Shown here one piece after another: positions 33,548-44,854 of a DNA stretch of 64,000 nt. Numbering within the stretch: the first letter of the stretch is position 1; each line of letters opens with the position of its first letter. Under the pieces are notes generated by a model. The model had not been told where the DNA came from and did not search any database. It saw only the letters and a list, made by a program, of their open reading frames with translations. Origin of the DNA: Ceratodon purpureus (Eukaryota; Streptophyta; Bryopsida; Pseudoditrichales; Ditrichaceae); contig CM026426.1 in assembly GCA_014871385.1 (NCBI GenBank), positions 38,023,776 to 38,087,775 of the forward strand. Reading direction: 5' to 3'. The position numbers were made by a program, and so were the translations under genes.

Positions 33548-35482
33548 TTATGAATGGGTGTCCCGGAAACACATATTCGGTGTTTGCAGATTGTAAGGTG
33601 GTAACTTCAACGTCCTCACGACGTGTGTGACGGTTTGTCTAGCAGCCGGGTTGATCTGGGTCATTTCGTCTAAACCCCGCTCAAAGCGCATCTTAACCCC
33701 GTTAGGGTCGCGGTTGTGCTGAAATAGAACCGATGTCGAGTCGGAGTTGTAAATCTGCCTTGCGAGTACTCCAACGCTATAGGACTCTCATTTGTACGTG
33801 TGAGGGTGCTGCTTTGCCATGCGACGTGGGGATTGGGATGAGCCTCTAGAGCCATGCACATGGAACAACTCCGGAGCGGCACAACTGTACATTTCCATGT
33901 GCTTCTTTATCGCGTCTTCGCTCTGTACTCCGTAGTACGAAGGGGCCGATTCGGGCATGAAAGAAGCCATTCCCCAGTCACATATACCTATGAAAATAGC
34001 TCCGTCGCGGTCTGTTGGAAAGTGGAGCATGACATTGTTAGGGTGTAGGTCGCAGTGTAGCACTTCCTCGCCGTGTACCACATCCACAATGCACATGAGA
34101 GCCCAGGCCAAGTGAGCTCGATTTTTTCGGTAAACGACCAGCTTCTTCCGGGCCTCGAAGTCTAGACCTGCGTCTTTGAGGGGATCCATTTCATGGGTTT
34201 CCCCAAATTTCAAATCGAACGCACGCATGTTCTTCAACGAGCCCCCGTTCCACCATAGCGAGTACGACTCTAGCGTCTTCCGGTTTAGGTATTGTAGCTT
34301 AATCACCCCAGGGTGATCAACAGGACATGACATTGCGTCAATAGAGCGTTGATTGCGACTTGTCTTGAAATCAGTCACCTTCATGGTCTTCCCTGCAAAA
34401 TGAAGCCACTCCGGGATGAAACATGCCTCTGCAATTCGCACCCTTCGCACGATTCCAAACGAACCCTAAAAACTATTTTCGTCTACGGAGATGGCGTAAG
34501 AACCCTTCGGTAGCCACTTTAGACCGTTTCTGTCCCGAGAAGCGATGTCGTCGGCCAGAGCTCTCCCGACAAACTTCGGCAGTGTAGTCCTTCCCTTCCC
34601 CTTCGCGAGGATAGCACCTCTTTTCCAATTCTCCAGCTTCTCTAGGAGCTCGGAGTTTCCCCCACTACATCCCGAACCAGGTCCACACAACATGTTAAAT
34701 GGCACTGTTGAATTGAACAATGCCTCCTGCACCTGTTCCTCGATCCACTGTCCCCAATTGCTCTTCCCTCTATCCTCCTGGAACTCATCCCCCGCCATGC
34801 CCTCCTGCAGTAGTAGCCTCAGAGCATTCGAAGCTTTCTCGAGTCCCGCCGGACCATCATTCAAGAATGTACTCTCCAAGTATGGCATGTCGTGGCTTGC
34901 AAACCATTCGAGGATTATCTTTCTACAGCAAAGCCTAGCCTCCGTGGAATGCTGGTCACATGCGGCTACCTTCTTCCGATGCTTGTGCTTCCTAACCTCA
35001 GAACCGGAAGCGGTCGATCCAGACTCCGTTCCTTGCGACCCCCATGCTTGCTTAGTTCCCCTACGCTCTTCAGTAGACGGCGGACACTGGTCGGACGGTG
35101 CCGATGTCCACAATATCCTAGGTAGTGGTTTAGGTGGCGAGACGATTTCCATGGCGGGTGCTTGTACTCCGCTAGAACTTCCCGAGCTCGCTGGACCAGA
35201 CCTAGTGCCTTGGCTGCCGATGTTTTCCGCGGCGTGGCTCCCTATCGCGCCGTGTCGCCCCCCAGATCCATGGGTTACACAAGAGCCGTGACTCCGGGAA
35301 CCATGGCCACCCCGCGTTCCCCGCGCTCTCTCCAAGTGGCCTCCTCCGAGGTTTTCCATCGGGGTAAATTCCTAATTAAACTTGGTTCTCTCTCCGCCAC
35401 GCCCCCCGCCCACCCCGAGTGCTACGGTGGGGCTCCCGTCGGAGCGCCATTCCTGGTGTATGCGTCCACTCTCGTTTGCCAT
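33548..35482 (-). pseudogene. protein kinase with HCDLHPNN loop, three nonsense codons
   Basis: One frame of 645 codons runs from ATG at 35,482 (MANESGRIHQEW) to TAA at 33,548 without any frameshift. It is cut by TAG at 35,374, TAG at 34,468 and TGA at 33,790. The N-terminal 330 residues are Gly/Ser-rich, then helical. The kinase domain follows: glycine loop GSFGIVRRV right after the second stop, candidate VAIK lysine in TMKVTDFK, catalytic loop LHCDLHPNNVML (about residue 476, Cys in place of the HRD Arg), metal site ICDWGMA (DWG instead of DFG), CAAPEL for APE, then SYSVGVLARQIY after the third stop. CAG to TAG and CGA to TGA would explain the stops. A 5'-UTR intron is suggested by TTTTCCAG just before the ATG. 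It is probably inactive as read. Confidence 0.7.
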
Positions 35483-35599
35483 GGTACCCTGGAAAAGAAG
35501 AAAACACAACAATCAGCAATTGGTTTTTGGGTAGGCGAGTCAGTTCAGAAGCCTGATATAAATTAGCAAGGGTTTGTCTCTAAAATCGGTCCCGTGCTC

Positions 35600-35890
35600 T
35601 ACTGACCCTCCGGACCCGCGCAGTGCCGCTGTCCCGACGAACGCAACAGAGTCTCGGATCCCAACGAGAGGCCTAGAGAGGATGGGAAAGTAAGCGGAAA
35701 ATAAAGGGAGACCTTTATATAGGAGACGAGGAAGATCATTGATCTGGGACGATAACTGATTGCTTGGCGATCACCCTTGGAAGGGATCGGTCGGGTGGCA
35801 GACGTAGGATCTAGGCCTGTTAGCGAATTAGGGTTAGCGGGTTGGTCGGATCGCACAGTCGGACTTGGCGGACTGTGAATGCGGACGAGT
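35600..35890. repeat. CGGAC-rich segment, copy 3
   Basis: CGGAC occurs at about 35,613 and three times between 35,855 and 35,890, with the phrase GTCGGATCGCAC shared with copy 2. It lies between the kinase and the gene upstream of it, and partly overlaps the kinase promoter. Confidence 0.4.
35712..35724 (-). promoter_or_regulatory. TATA box of the kinase gene
   Basis: TCCTATATAAAGG on the minus strand, about 230 bp upstream of the kinase ATG with a probable UTR intron between. It is a good TATA match. Confidence 0.5.
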
Positions 35891-35896
35891 GCTTAC

Positions 35897-38800
35897 ACGA
35901 TAAAGAAACGCGATGAAGACTTTTGTTGGCAAGGTAAACCAGGAAGGAGTGGATGGTTTGTGATTCAATGATAATTGATACTCCTGTGGTGTTAGCAGAT
36001 CCTTCAATTCCTCCAATTTCATGACACCAAAGGAGCGAATACGAAAAAGTTTTGGCGGAATATTACTCTTCACGTGATCATTTTCTGTAAACCTGTAGAA
36101 ATGGACAGTAGTTAATAATATGCATAAAGTACGAGTTGAATTGGCAATCAAGAGGTGTGGTCAAAGAAGAGGGAGTTAATTCTTACCAAATGATGTCATG
36201 CATGGCATGAAGAAGGTTTCCCACATGACCACGTGGGTCAAGAACAATGCAATGCACAGAAATGTGCCACGCTAAATCGTCGCTGTGATGCTTGTTGATA
36301 TGTCTAAACCATGCGGTAAGGCGATGGTTACCTTCCTAGACATAGAACATCTTCCCAGAGAACTCCTTCCAATCGGGGTCGGCCAAGAGCTCATCTTCGA
36401 AAGCATCATTCACTTTCTGCCATCAAGGGCTCCACTTAGCCTTGATCTCCTCAGTGACATCGGCTGTATTCTCTTCGTGGTTGTACATGGAAATGTACAT
36501 GACTCGATCTCCATCTCTGTAGCCTTTAACAAACTCTCGCTCCAAATGTTGAACTCCCATTTCTCCTACAGGTCGAACTTTTGCCATTGAGAGCAATCTG
36601 CAAAGGGGAACTAGGATACGCGACTTTGTCATTGGGAGTATTCGGAGATTGTTGATGACGCCTATGAAGTCCACTTTGTACTGTACACGATGTCCCAATT
36701 CACTGTCCACCGCATTCGTCAAATCAGAGGGACAAGATGGCGCTGGTAACATATCATGTGTCTGAGTTACCTGCCATAAATCATACATTTTCAGACTTGA
36801 TTTTAAGATAAGGATCATAAGAAATGAAACAATTATGAAGAAGAATAGAACAATAGCTTCTTGTACCGATACATCGCTTTTGGAAAACCAATCATCAGCA
36901 ACAGTAGTAAGTAGTACATAGGCCACTGTGTACGTGGAGCACGGCTATAATACTCCCTAGCCTGTCTACAGTTCCAATGACGGCGCCTCCTCAAAAAACG
37001 CCTCGTCTCTTGCACCGGCCATGGTAAAATCGCCGGGAGGGCGAAGACAACATGGGCGGGCCTCCTCACTCTAATAGGCGAGGAAGGAGAAGGAGGAGAC
37101 ATCGGGGGGGTACCAAGTCGTGGAGAAGTAGGCATATAGCCCGGAGATGTAGGCTCATAGACAGGAGACGTAGGCATGTATTGAGGAGAGTGGACCTCGA
37201 CAGGTCCACTACCTAAACCTACAGGGTTTCCTAAATCACACCTACAGTAGGGCTAATCAAATGAATCCGAGAGGTCGCAAACATTGATCACTGTGATTGG
37301 GGAACTGATGGACAAGGGTGCATCTGAGAATACCTATAAACAGAGGAACAAACACAATGTCAATTTATCATTTAAGTTTACAAAACTACTAAAGAGAGTC
37401 TAATTGACAATTCCGTGTTTAATAGGAAAAGCAATTAAGATAAAATTACCTCAGTTTCTGCTGGAGTTGGACCATCATCTTCAGACGCAGTGAGTTAATC
37501 TCTGAACTCCTACAACACAAACAGTAAAAAAATTATAAGAATCGAAAAAATAACTCATATAACAATAAAAGAGGATGAGTTACAATCCAAACAAATAATT
37601 TCCCTCGCGGCCCAATCTCCCTCAACCCCAACAATCATTGCCTCGCAGCCCTCTCCAATGTCCCCCCACCCCAAAGCCCCCACATTCCGTAATGAATCCC
37701 TCCCCACTACCCCCGCGGCCCAATCTCCCTCAACCCCAACAATCATTGCCTCGCGGCCCTCCCCAATGTCCCCCCACCCTTCACCCACGGCATTATGTAT
37801 AGAATCACTCCCCACTACCCCCGCGGCCCAATCTCCCTCAACCCCAACAATCATTGCTTCGCGGCCCTCCTTTATGTCCCCCCACCCCGCATTTTGTAAT
37901 GAATCCCCCACTTCCCACTTCGCAAACACACATATTCTCTCACCAACAGAAACCCCAAAACCCCGCTTTCGAATCCTTACCTCGTCTGTTGCTCTCTCTG
38001 AAGGGTTGCGATCGGAGTCAACACCTGCAATCTCCATGTCCCCCGCCCCTCCATTATGCTCGCCCTCCCTGTCCATGCTCGCAGCTTCCTTCTGCCCAAC
38101 AATCGCAAACTCGAGAAGAGATGTGTTCTCTACAGTACCTCTCCCCCTAGCACCTCGACCTCTCCCTCTCCCACGAGTACTTCCTCTTCTCACTTGACCG
38201 CGACCTCTATCCCCTAACTGAATCTCTTCACAGTCCTTGTCTACGAGCTCCGCAATGGTATCCTCCGATTGGTCATCCTCCACACTCTTCTGAGAAGGAT
38301 TACCGGGGTCCCCTTGCAGCCATAGCCTCACCACCTTCGCCCGCCTCCATAATTTCGAGTCTCGCTCTCCGAGCCACTTTTATCAATGTCTCAGTATCTG
38401 ACTCCTCGCTCGCATCCACTTCTCGCGTCTTCTCCTCTACAACCTCTTGGTCAATTCTACACCAATCGACAATCTGCGCAAATATTTAAGACTATGCCGA
38501 GTATTACTACTTTGGATTCCTTTTTCTAAACAACCATTCGGCCTGATGTGGCATCATAATTCTAAACAGTAAAAACAAATACTCACAGCAAAGACAATAG
38601 ATATAACTAAATTAAATAGACCCAACTTGAAGACATAATTCACATTTAGGATACTTAAATATATTGATTATAAAACTTACCACATCCGAGCGAGAATGGT
38701 CGCCCGACCGTGAATCTGTCCCTCTTGTTGAACACTCCTTGAAACCGAAAGAAGGTTGTGGTGTCTCCAAAGTCGGACTGGAATTAAACCCTAATGCTTC

Positions 38801-39121
38801 CGACATCTCTATATGTTTTTCCCCGCTACTTATTACCTCTTGCTCCTGACGCTCATCTACGTTGTCCTCTAAAACCTCTTCTTTTTCCTCTACTATTGAC
38901 TCTAGAATGAGTTTATGAATGCTACAAAATTTAATTGCTAAAGGCAGCCCAGCTCCGCGAACCTTCAGAGGTGCACTCAGGAGGTTGCCTTTCGATTTTG
39001 CCTTCCTACGCGATTCTCTCCGCTTCCTCGCTCTCCTATTTGTAAAATCGGTATCATAGGCTTTTCTTCTAGGTTTAGGAGTGACATAAGTGGAGGGATC
39101 TGACCCTCCACTCTCCCTCAT
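35897..39121 (-). pseudogene. seven-exon gene: basic/acidic, RG-rich, CTD-like heptads, ParB-like motif
   Basis: Exons with GT-AG borders: 39,121-38,681, 38,473 to about 37,570, 37,509-37,450, 37,333-37,016, 36,944-36,867, 36,770-36,187 and 36,092-35,897. Exons 3 to 7 join in phase. Exon 1 encodes MRESGGSDPSTYVTPKPRRK and a basic tract. Exon 2 has an RGRG tract and a 36-residue repeat. Exon 4 holds three heptads, YMPTSPV-YEPTSPG-YMPTSPR, matching Y-x-P-T-S-P-x of the Pol II CTD. Exon 6 has NDAFEDELLADPDWKEF and EGNHRLTAWFRHI, resembling the ParB/sulfiredoxin-like D/E-G-x-H-R motif. Damage: one frameshift in exon 2, TAA in exon 3, TAG in exon 4, TGA and TAG in exon 6. I know no named family; function unassigned. 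Confidence 0.5.
37608..37910 (-). repeat. 108-bp in-frame tandem repeat in exon 2
   Basis: Unit starts at 37,608, 37,716 and 37,824: two full 108-bp units and a partial third. 108 bp equals 36 codons, so the protein repeats WGDI.EGREAMIVGVEGDW with a variable spacer. Sequence identity between units is high, indicating recent duplication. Confidence 0.8.
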
Positions 39122-39640
39122 GTGTCTAACTAACGAGAGAACTCTCCTCGCAATATAGCTCTCCTTCTAACTCCCCTTCTTCTTATATATCCCAAACCTT
39201 CAACCCCTCTGACTCAGCCCTAAATACTTACCTTATTCTTTACCTACTTAAATTAATGAAAACTATAAATAAATGCATTTTGAATTAAAGCTGATGAGAT
39301 TAATCTATATTGGAAGAAAATAAACCAAGCCCACAAAATAATAAAAGATTTGAATTAAGCACTGGAATACTTGTATTAAATGTCGAAGCAACTGACGGCT
39401 CACTCTAATCTCACCTAACTTCATATCGAATAGAATCGGTTCTACGATTCAAATATTAAATGCGTAGTTCTAAAAACTCCTACCTAGTATACTTGGGCCT
39501 GCAAAAAGCAACATTCTAATTAGTTAGCGACGTCTCTCTTTAATCATACATTCGTTACGTAACAGAATGAATCATTACCTAGTCGTCCACATGGACATTC
39601 CAACGTGAATAAAATGATCAACAGCGATGCATCATTCCTC
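39122..39640. other. divergent intergenic region
   Basis: AT-rich spacer between the minus-strand heptad gene and the plus-strand MULE transposase. It may hold both promoters. No clear TIR was seen. Confidence 0.35.
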
Positions 39641-39723
39641 TCACTTTGCTCTCGCGATACTGCTTCGCTATTACACTCACTCTTCTCCCTTATTCCAGTA
39701 GTACTACTGAGTTGCCTGCCAAC

Positions 39724-42700
39724 ATGGGGATGGTCTGTCTGTATGCCCAAGGCATGGGAATCCCTCTTAGGTTTCACGTAGATGACGATGGTCTAGCTAC
39801 AGTTTCCTCTCTTCGCCTGAGTCTCAGATTCCATTTCCGTGAGGATTCCATCAGTATAGAAGAGGAGATCTTTGATGACGTTACTGCCGAGGTTACCCAC
39901 ACCCTCAGACAACCTTCACTGAGAGATGAGAACAATATGTTGCACTGGAGACTTTTCCCTGGATCCTATAGAGTCTATGGTCTTACTGATTCTCTGATGG
40001 CTGCATCCACAGAGATCATCACCCGTCGCTCTTCTACTTGCACAATTCAGACTCCCTTACCTCGTGATGTCAAGGTCAAAGTCGAGCCTGGTACCAAGAC
40101 ATCAGACGTAGTTAAACCTCTTCCTCCGTCCGTCATATCTCTTTCTTCTGATGACGAAGTTAGTCCCGTCAAGCTGGTGCCTAAGGTCCACGCTGATGCC
40201 CCTCCTTCCAATGTCTCTCCTCCATTGTCCCAGGTCACAGTTAGCATTGTTCCGCTCCTTAAAGAGATTGCTAAGATGCGTGGGTCAAAAAACATTCTGA
40301 AGAAGATAGACTATTCCACTATTAGACACGAGAGAGTGGATGACTTGCCTGCGAAGTTTGATGGTCCGGTTCTTTTTGAGTTCCCACCAGCTGCTGCAGG
40401 ATCCTCTAAGCTCGCCGCCAAGTCTATGCAGGGAATGGACAAACGATACGACGGACACTTGTGGACCAAGACCATCACAACAAACATCAAAAACGACTTC
40501 GGACTCTCTTTTCGAAGTTCCAACTGCGTCGGATGGCTGCGTTGCACCAACGAGGAGTGTGACTTCCTGAAGCGTGTTCCCAAGATCTTCGAGGTTAACG
40601 AGACTGAGTTCGAAGGCTGTACCCTGCAAGCTTTTGTCATGGACCAGCCTCCTCCATCTGAGTCCACGCTAGTGTACAAGGTATGTAAAGAACCTCCATC
40701 ATGTGTAGCTACATGCGAGGCTAAGATTTATTATGTTGTGGGCAAACCGACTCAGACTAGAGCTTGTATTCACATAGGAACACATGATCATCCAGTGAAA
40801 GTTGGAGACTACAGAGACTCTAAAGCAGAGATTAGTAGCTTAATAGAAGAGCAGGTAGAGATGAACAACAAAGCAACAAAGAGCGCCGTCGTCTTGGAGG
40901 CGAGCAAACTCCTTATCGGGAACTATCTGCTACAGCCTGAGGATGCACCGCCGAGGAAGCTGACGATGGAGGAGCTGGTTCCTGTTCTGGATCGATGCAA
41001 AGACATGGCGTCACCAAACATCCGCAACTAAGTCGCGACATTCAAAAAAACACAGAAGGTACGGAATCATGGACGGTATCACCAAGCTCCGTGGAAACAG
41101 TCTATGGGCGTTTGTCCAAGAAAATAAGTTCCCCGGTCAGGGGTCTATGCGTGACAAAGTCTTCGTCTTCAAGATGTCGGAGGTCGGGCCGGGAAGTGGT
41201 GTCGACTTGGTCAGCCGAATGCAAGCTGGTGGAGACTTGGAGAATGCATGGATCATGTTCGACCATGTAAAACGCGTGAAAGAGTGCTCGACGATGGCCT
41301 GCCATGTGTACGACGCCACCTACTGCGACCTAATGACAATCGCCAGTTGCGATATGCAGTCCGAGGACAGGGAGGCCCAGCTCGTCTTCTGGAAAAACCT
41401 GAACCTGGTCATGGAGAACAATGGCGTTGCAGCGCCGAACTTCAAGGGGTTCATGGCGGATAACGCACAGGCGAATTGGAATGCAGTGCGAATCCTTTAC
41501 GGCAATGGCAACAAAGAGGACCCAATAGAGGACCGGGAGAGGTTGTGCTTGTTCCACTGGACACAGAACATGGTCCAGTATACGTAGAAGCACTTCCCCA
41601 AAGAACTCAGGGAACAGCACAAGAAGATGTGTACTCAGTACAAGAATGCGATTAGCATGGCAGAGGCGGAAACTCTGTACCACGCGTTGCGAGCATAGTG
41701 GGCATCGACCGTGGTCGTTGGCGAGAGCGGACTCATCAAACTCGATCAGTGGCTGTCATTCTTGCACCACCGCTTCCGCCAGTGGGGGAGATTCATGACC
41801 ACGGTATGATTTCTGCACTGCCTTTTGATGATTTTGATACTGGTTTCCTAGCCCTAACCGACAAAACTCTAATCGTTGAATCTAACGGCTCCTACTGTAT
41901 AATCTGCAAAAATTCACGGAAGAAGAACTCACAGAGGTGCCGACATGTAACCTTGCCGAAACAGTTCATAACAAGTGGCTCCAAGCTTCAGGAAACTACG
42001 GGAACGACCTCTACGTTGCTACCGTGGACGATTTCGTTCGAGCCTTTCTATAGGTTGTTAACTACTACTAGTTCCTCAAAGGTGACGTCGGCGGAACAGG
42101 ACCATCGAAGAAGGAACAGAGGCTCAGAATGGCGGAACGCAACGCGAAGAAATGGAGAAATCCTACACTGCTCGAAGACCCCATGCTCGATATGCCAGGA
42201 GCGGAAGAGTTCTGCACCCGTCAGCCTATCATGCCTGGAGCGGAAGTGTTTGGTTCACAGAAGCAAAAAGCCGACGTCTCGATTGGAGCTGACAAGGAGT
42301 CTCATCGCCCAGACAAGACAAACTTCTTACGCCCAAGAGGCCCAAGACGTGCCGTCAGGGCTCGCCCTATGCAGATGCCGTCATTGTGGAAGACGACTCC
42401 GAACACGACACCGACGTAGAAGGTACCCAATCTCCTGCCCAGGAAGTTGATTCCCCTTTACCTTCACCTGTGAACAAGGGCGGCATTCGCCATGTCAACG
42501 TGGTTGAAGAAACCAAGGTCGACGTTAAGGAGTGGCACATTTCGAGACTTCACAAAGCTTCTGCAAAGTGCTGTTGGACCCAAAGAGCTGGGACGAAGAA
42601 GAAGTGCACTGAGAGAATTGTCAGGGGGCCCCATTGCACTGCTGCACCAACCTACACTCGGCTTTGGACTAACTATCGCAGGAACACAGTTGAGAAGACA

Positions 42701-43398
42701 AAGTTCTTCTTTTGCTCTGACGATATTGAGCGTAGCGTGAAAGGTTCTAAGCGCAAATGGGTAGCGCACTACTCAAAGGACCAGGAATTCCCCTCCATTC
42801 CAGAGGTCTGGCCAGTGAAACTAGGTACTAACCTAAAACTCACAGAGATTCTTGCCCTCGAAGGTGCAGGCTTTCAACTTCCGCCGAAGAAGCCGGTCTC
42901 CCCAAGACGCCTCTTCTCCTCTGCCCCGCCCCCTGCAAATCTCAGCTCGGTGCTAGTCCTTGCAGACGCTGACCGCTACCCAGGCAAGAGAGACGGCAAG
43001 ATGGTGAAGCGCACTGCCACTTGTCCCAATCTGGCGCAGCTTCCATGGGCTCCTCCGAGTCGCTCAAAACGCGCCTCCGTTCCGTCACCATGATACCTGA
43101 GCCGGGCCACGGTTGCATCATTGGGCTGGATTCGTGCGTCGCTCCACACATCACACGGTACCAGATTACCATCAGTTCTTACCCTGGTTGCACTTGCCCA
43201 GCATTCAAGAAGACAATGACTACGTTCCGAGGCAGGACTCAGTTCACGTACTGTAAGCACCTTTATTACATACTCTTGAAGGTCTGCAACCGTGATCCCG
43301 AAGCCGAGCTTTTCATCCATGCGCCTACCTTTAGCTTCAACGAGGTCAAGCTACTCCTAGACGGTGGAATCTTGCGTCACCCCTTGGCGAAGAAGTAG
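39724..43398 (+). pseudogene. SWIM-type MULE transposase relic
   Basis: The first ATG in the frame is 39,724 (MGMVCLYAQGMGIPLRF). The N-terminal part runs intact to 41,031, with a zinc-binding-like block (CVATCEAKIYYVVG then HIGTHDHP). A frameshift near 41,035 leads into the catalytic region, 41,069-41,587: WIMFDHVKRVKE, ACHVYDATYCDLMTIA, GFMADNAQANWNAV (catalytic Asp) and CLFHWTQNM. TAG codons at 41,585 and 41,696 and more frame changes follow. A Ser/Thr/acidic segment (42.3-42.5 kb) precedes the C-terminal SWIM finger at 43,180-43,290, CTCPAF then YCKHLYYILL (C-x-C ... C-x-H). It is likely the transposase of a second, separate Mutator-like element; its TIRs were not found. Confidence 0.75.
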
Positions 43399-43649
43399 GT
43401 AGCCCTCCTACTTTAGAATTGCCATTTCCACAATGGCCATTGATCACGTAGTGAATGATTTTAGTAATATCCCATGTACTAAGTCAGCAATACAGAAGCT
43501 GTATTGACTTTTTCATTTTAAAGGCTTTGTCGTTCACATTGATTGCATTCTATTTCAAAACATTCTATCTTGAACAAATGCACTATATACCTCGTATCCC
43601 CTGACATGTACCCTTTATTACAGCAAACATATACTTGTTATTAGACGTC
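43399..43649. other. spacer between convergent genes
   Basis: About 250 bp, AT-rich, presumably holding both 3' ends. No hairpin or repeat was noted. Confidence 0.3.
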
Positions 43650-44102
43650 CTAATCTTTGAACCTAACAAGTTTAGGGTTGCCCACTACACTATCACCAGG
43701 ACCGCCAGCCTCTGACAGTACTACAGGACAAACTACATTCACGTTTACTTTCGTTCCCACACTTGGCAAGTGTCCTTGGTAAGAACGTTTCAGCAATGGC
43801 CCACCTCCCCGCCTCCGATTCACTGATTCCCTGCAATAGGTTCCCCTTGGGATCTTTCGAACCTTTGAGTATGCATGAGGTTGCAAAGGCACATCTGCGT
43901 CCTCCTCCAGCACTATGATATGATCCGAATTTTCTGAACGTGGAGGGTCAGCTCTTACATCCGGTTGTACGTCAACATCCGTTGTCGAAGGACGCCCTTG
44001 GCTGTTGGCCATCACCTCTTCTTCGTCCTCCACCTCAACATATGGTTGAAATGGACAAACATCGTCAGCGAGTGAAACAACAATATCTCTGACGTCTTCC
44101 AT
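43650..44102 (-). CDS. 150-aa ORF of unknown function, convergent with MULE transposase
   Basis: ATG at 44,102 (MEDVRDIVVSLADDVCPF) to TAG at 43,650 with no internal stop. The N-terminal half is acidic (VEVEDEEEVMANSQ; HIIVLEEDADVPLQ). The second half is basic (KVRKIPRGTYCRESVNRRRG), followed by KVNVNVVCPVVLSEAGGPGD. No membrane segment or known motif is visible. It converges on the transposase, an arrangement seen for mudrA and mudrB in maize MuDR. No sequence similarity to mudrB is claimed. It could be an accessory gene of the same element or an unrelated small gene. Confidence 0.4.
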   Translation of the reverse strand: MEDVRDIVVSLADDVCPFQPYVEVEDEEEVMANSQGRPSTTDVDVQPDVRADPPRSENSDHIIVLEEDADVPLQPHAYSKVRKIPRGTYCRESVNRRRGGGPLLKRSYQGHLPSVGTKVNVNVVCPVVLSEAGGPGDSVVGNPKLVRFKD

Positions 44103-44289
44103 AAGCGCTGTCCTGCACTACGGAAAAGAGCTTCACAAAACACCAACACAAAAGAGGAAGAGACATTCCATAATCTTATCTTAAATATCCCTGAAGAAGA
44201 TGCTTGGCGCCCTTGAAAATCGGCTTTTCATTCATTTAGAAGTTGTCATCCTCCTTAACTGAATGGAAAAGGATGAGGGTTGAGCAGAA

Positions 44290-44480
44290 GTCATTTACCA
44301 TTTAAAATTTTTAAAAAAAATTAAAAAAAAAAAAAAAAAATTATAAAAGAAAAAAAAATTAAAAAAAATAAATAAATAAAAATTATAACAAATGAAATTA
44401 AAAATAAATAAAAAAATAAACAAAAGCAAAAATAAATGTTAAGGTTGAAAATAATATGAAGGAGATTAAGAAAATGAAAG
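44290..44480 (+). repeat. A-rich low-complexity tract
   Basis: Nearly uninterrupted A with T and some G, including a 24-base stretch of almost pure A. It is composition-driven, without a gene. Confidence 0.8.
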
Positions 44481-44854
44481 AGAAAATAAAATGAAAGAAT
44501 ATTTAAATGACAGGACTCTTTGGACCCCTTTAACAATTAAAGTAGAATAAAGGAAGTTAATAAAAAATACAAGACAAGTATAAAAGTTGAAAGGCATGTA
44601 GACTATGGCGGATGAATTTTAGCAATGTTAAAAAAATGTCACGATATTAAATGTTACTTGATCCCTCTTAAGAGCTTCAATACCAATACATTTTAAGCAG
44701 TAATTTGCATATAAATGTGAGGCGATAAGGGGAATTAATGTATGCCTGAACTAGGTAGAAGGAGCTGGAGCATAGTAATTGGTGCACGTCAAAAAATTAA
44801 TCACCAAGAAAAGAGAAAACGAACTACAAATTCAATGAAAATACTGTAAATTAG

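Noticed and set aside
34466-34468. Stop in the kinase glycine loop as an intron end (TTTTTAG) or programmed readthrough
   Set aside because: No donor fitting a normal-length intron was found upstream, two other stops exist in the same gene, and CAG to TAG restores a standard loop, so plain nonsense is simpler. Not excluded.
34545-35291. 248-codon plus-strand frame opposite the kinase
   Set aside because: It is the mirror of the minus-strand coding sequence and has no motif.
37658-38197. 179-codon Pro/Ser/Thr-rich plus-strand frame
   Set aside because: Mirror of exon 2 and its 108-bp repeats; low complexity and no splice context.
41808-41855. 48-bp GT...AG stretch in the SWIM transposase as an intron
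   Set aside because: Too short for a usual plant intron, and surrounding frames are already shifted, so indels explain it better.
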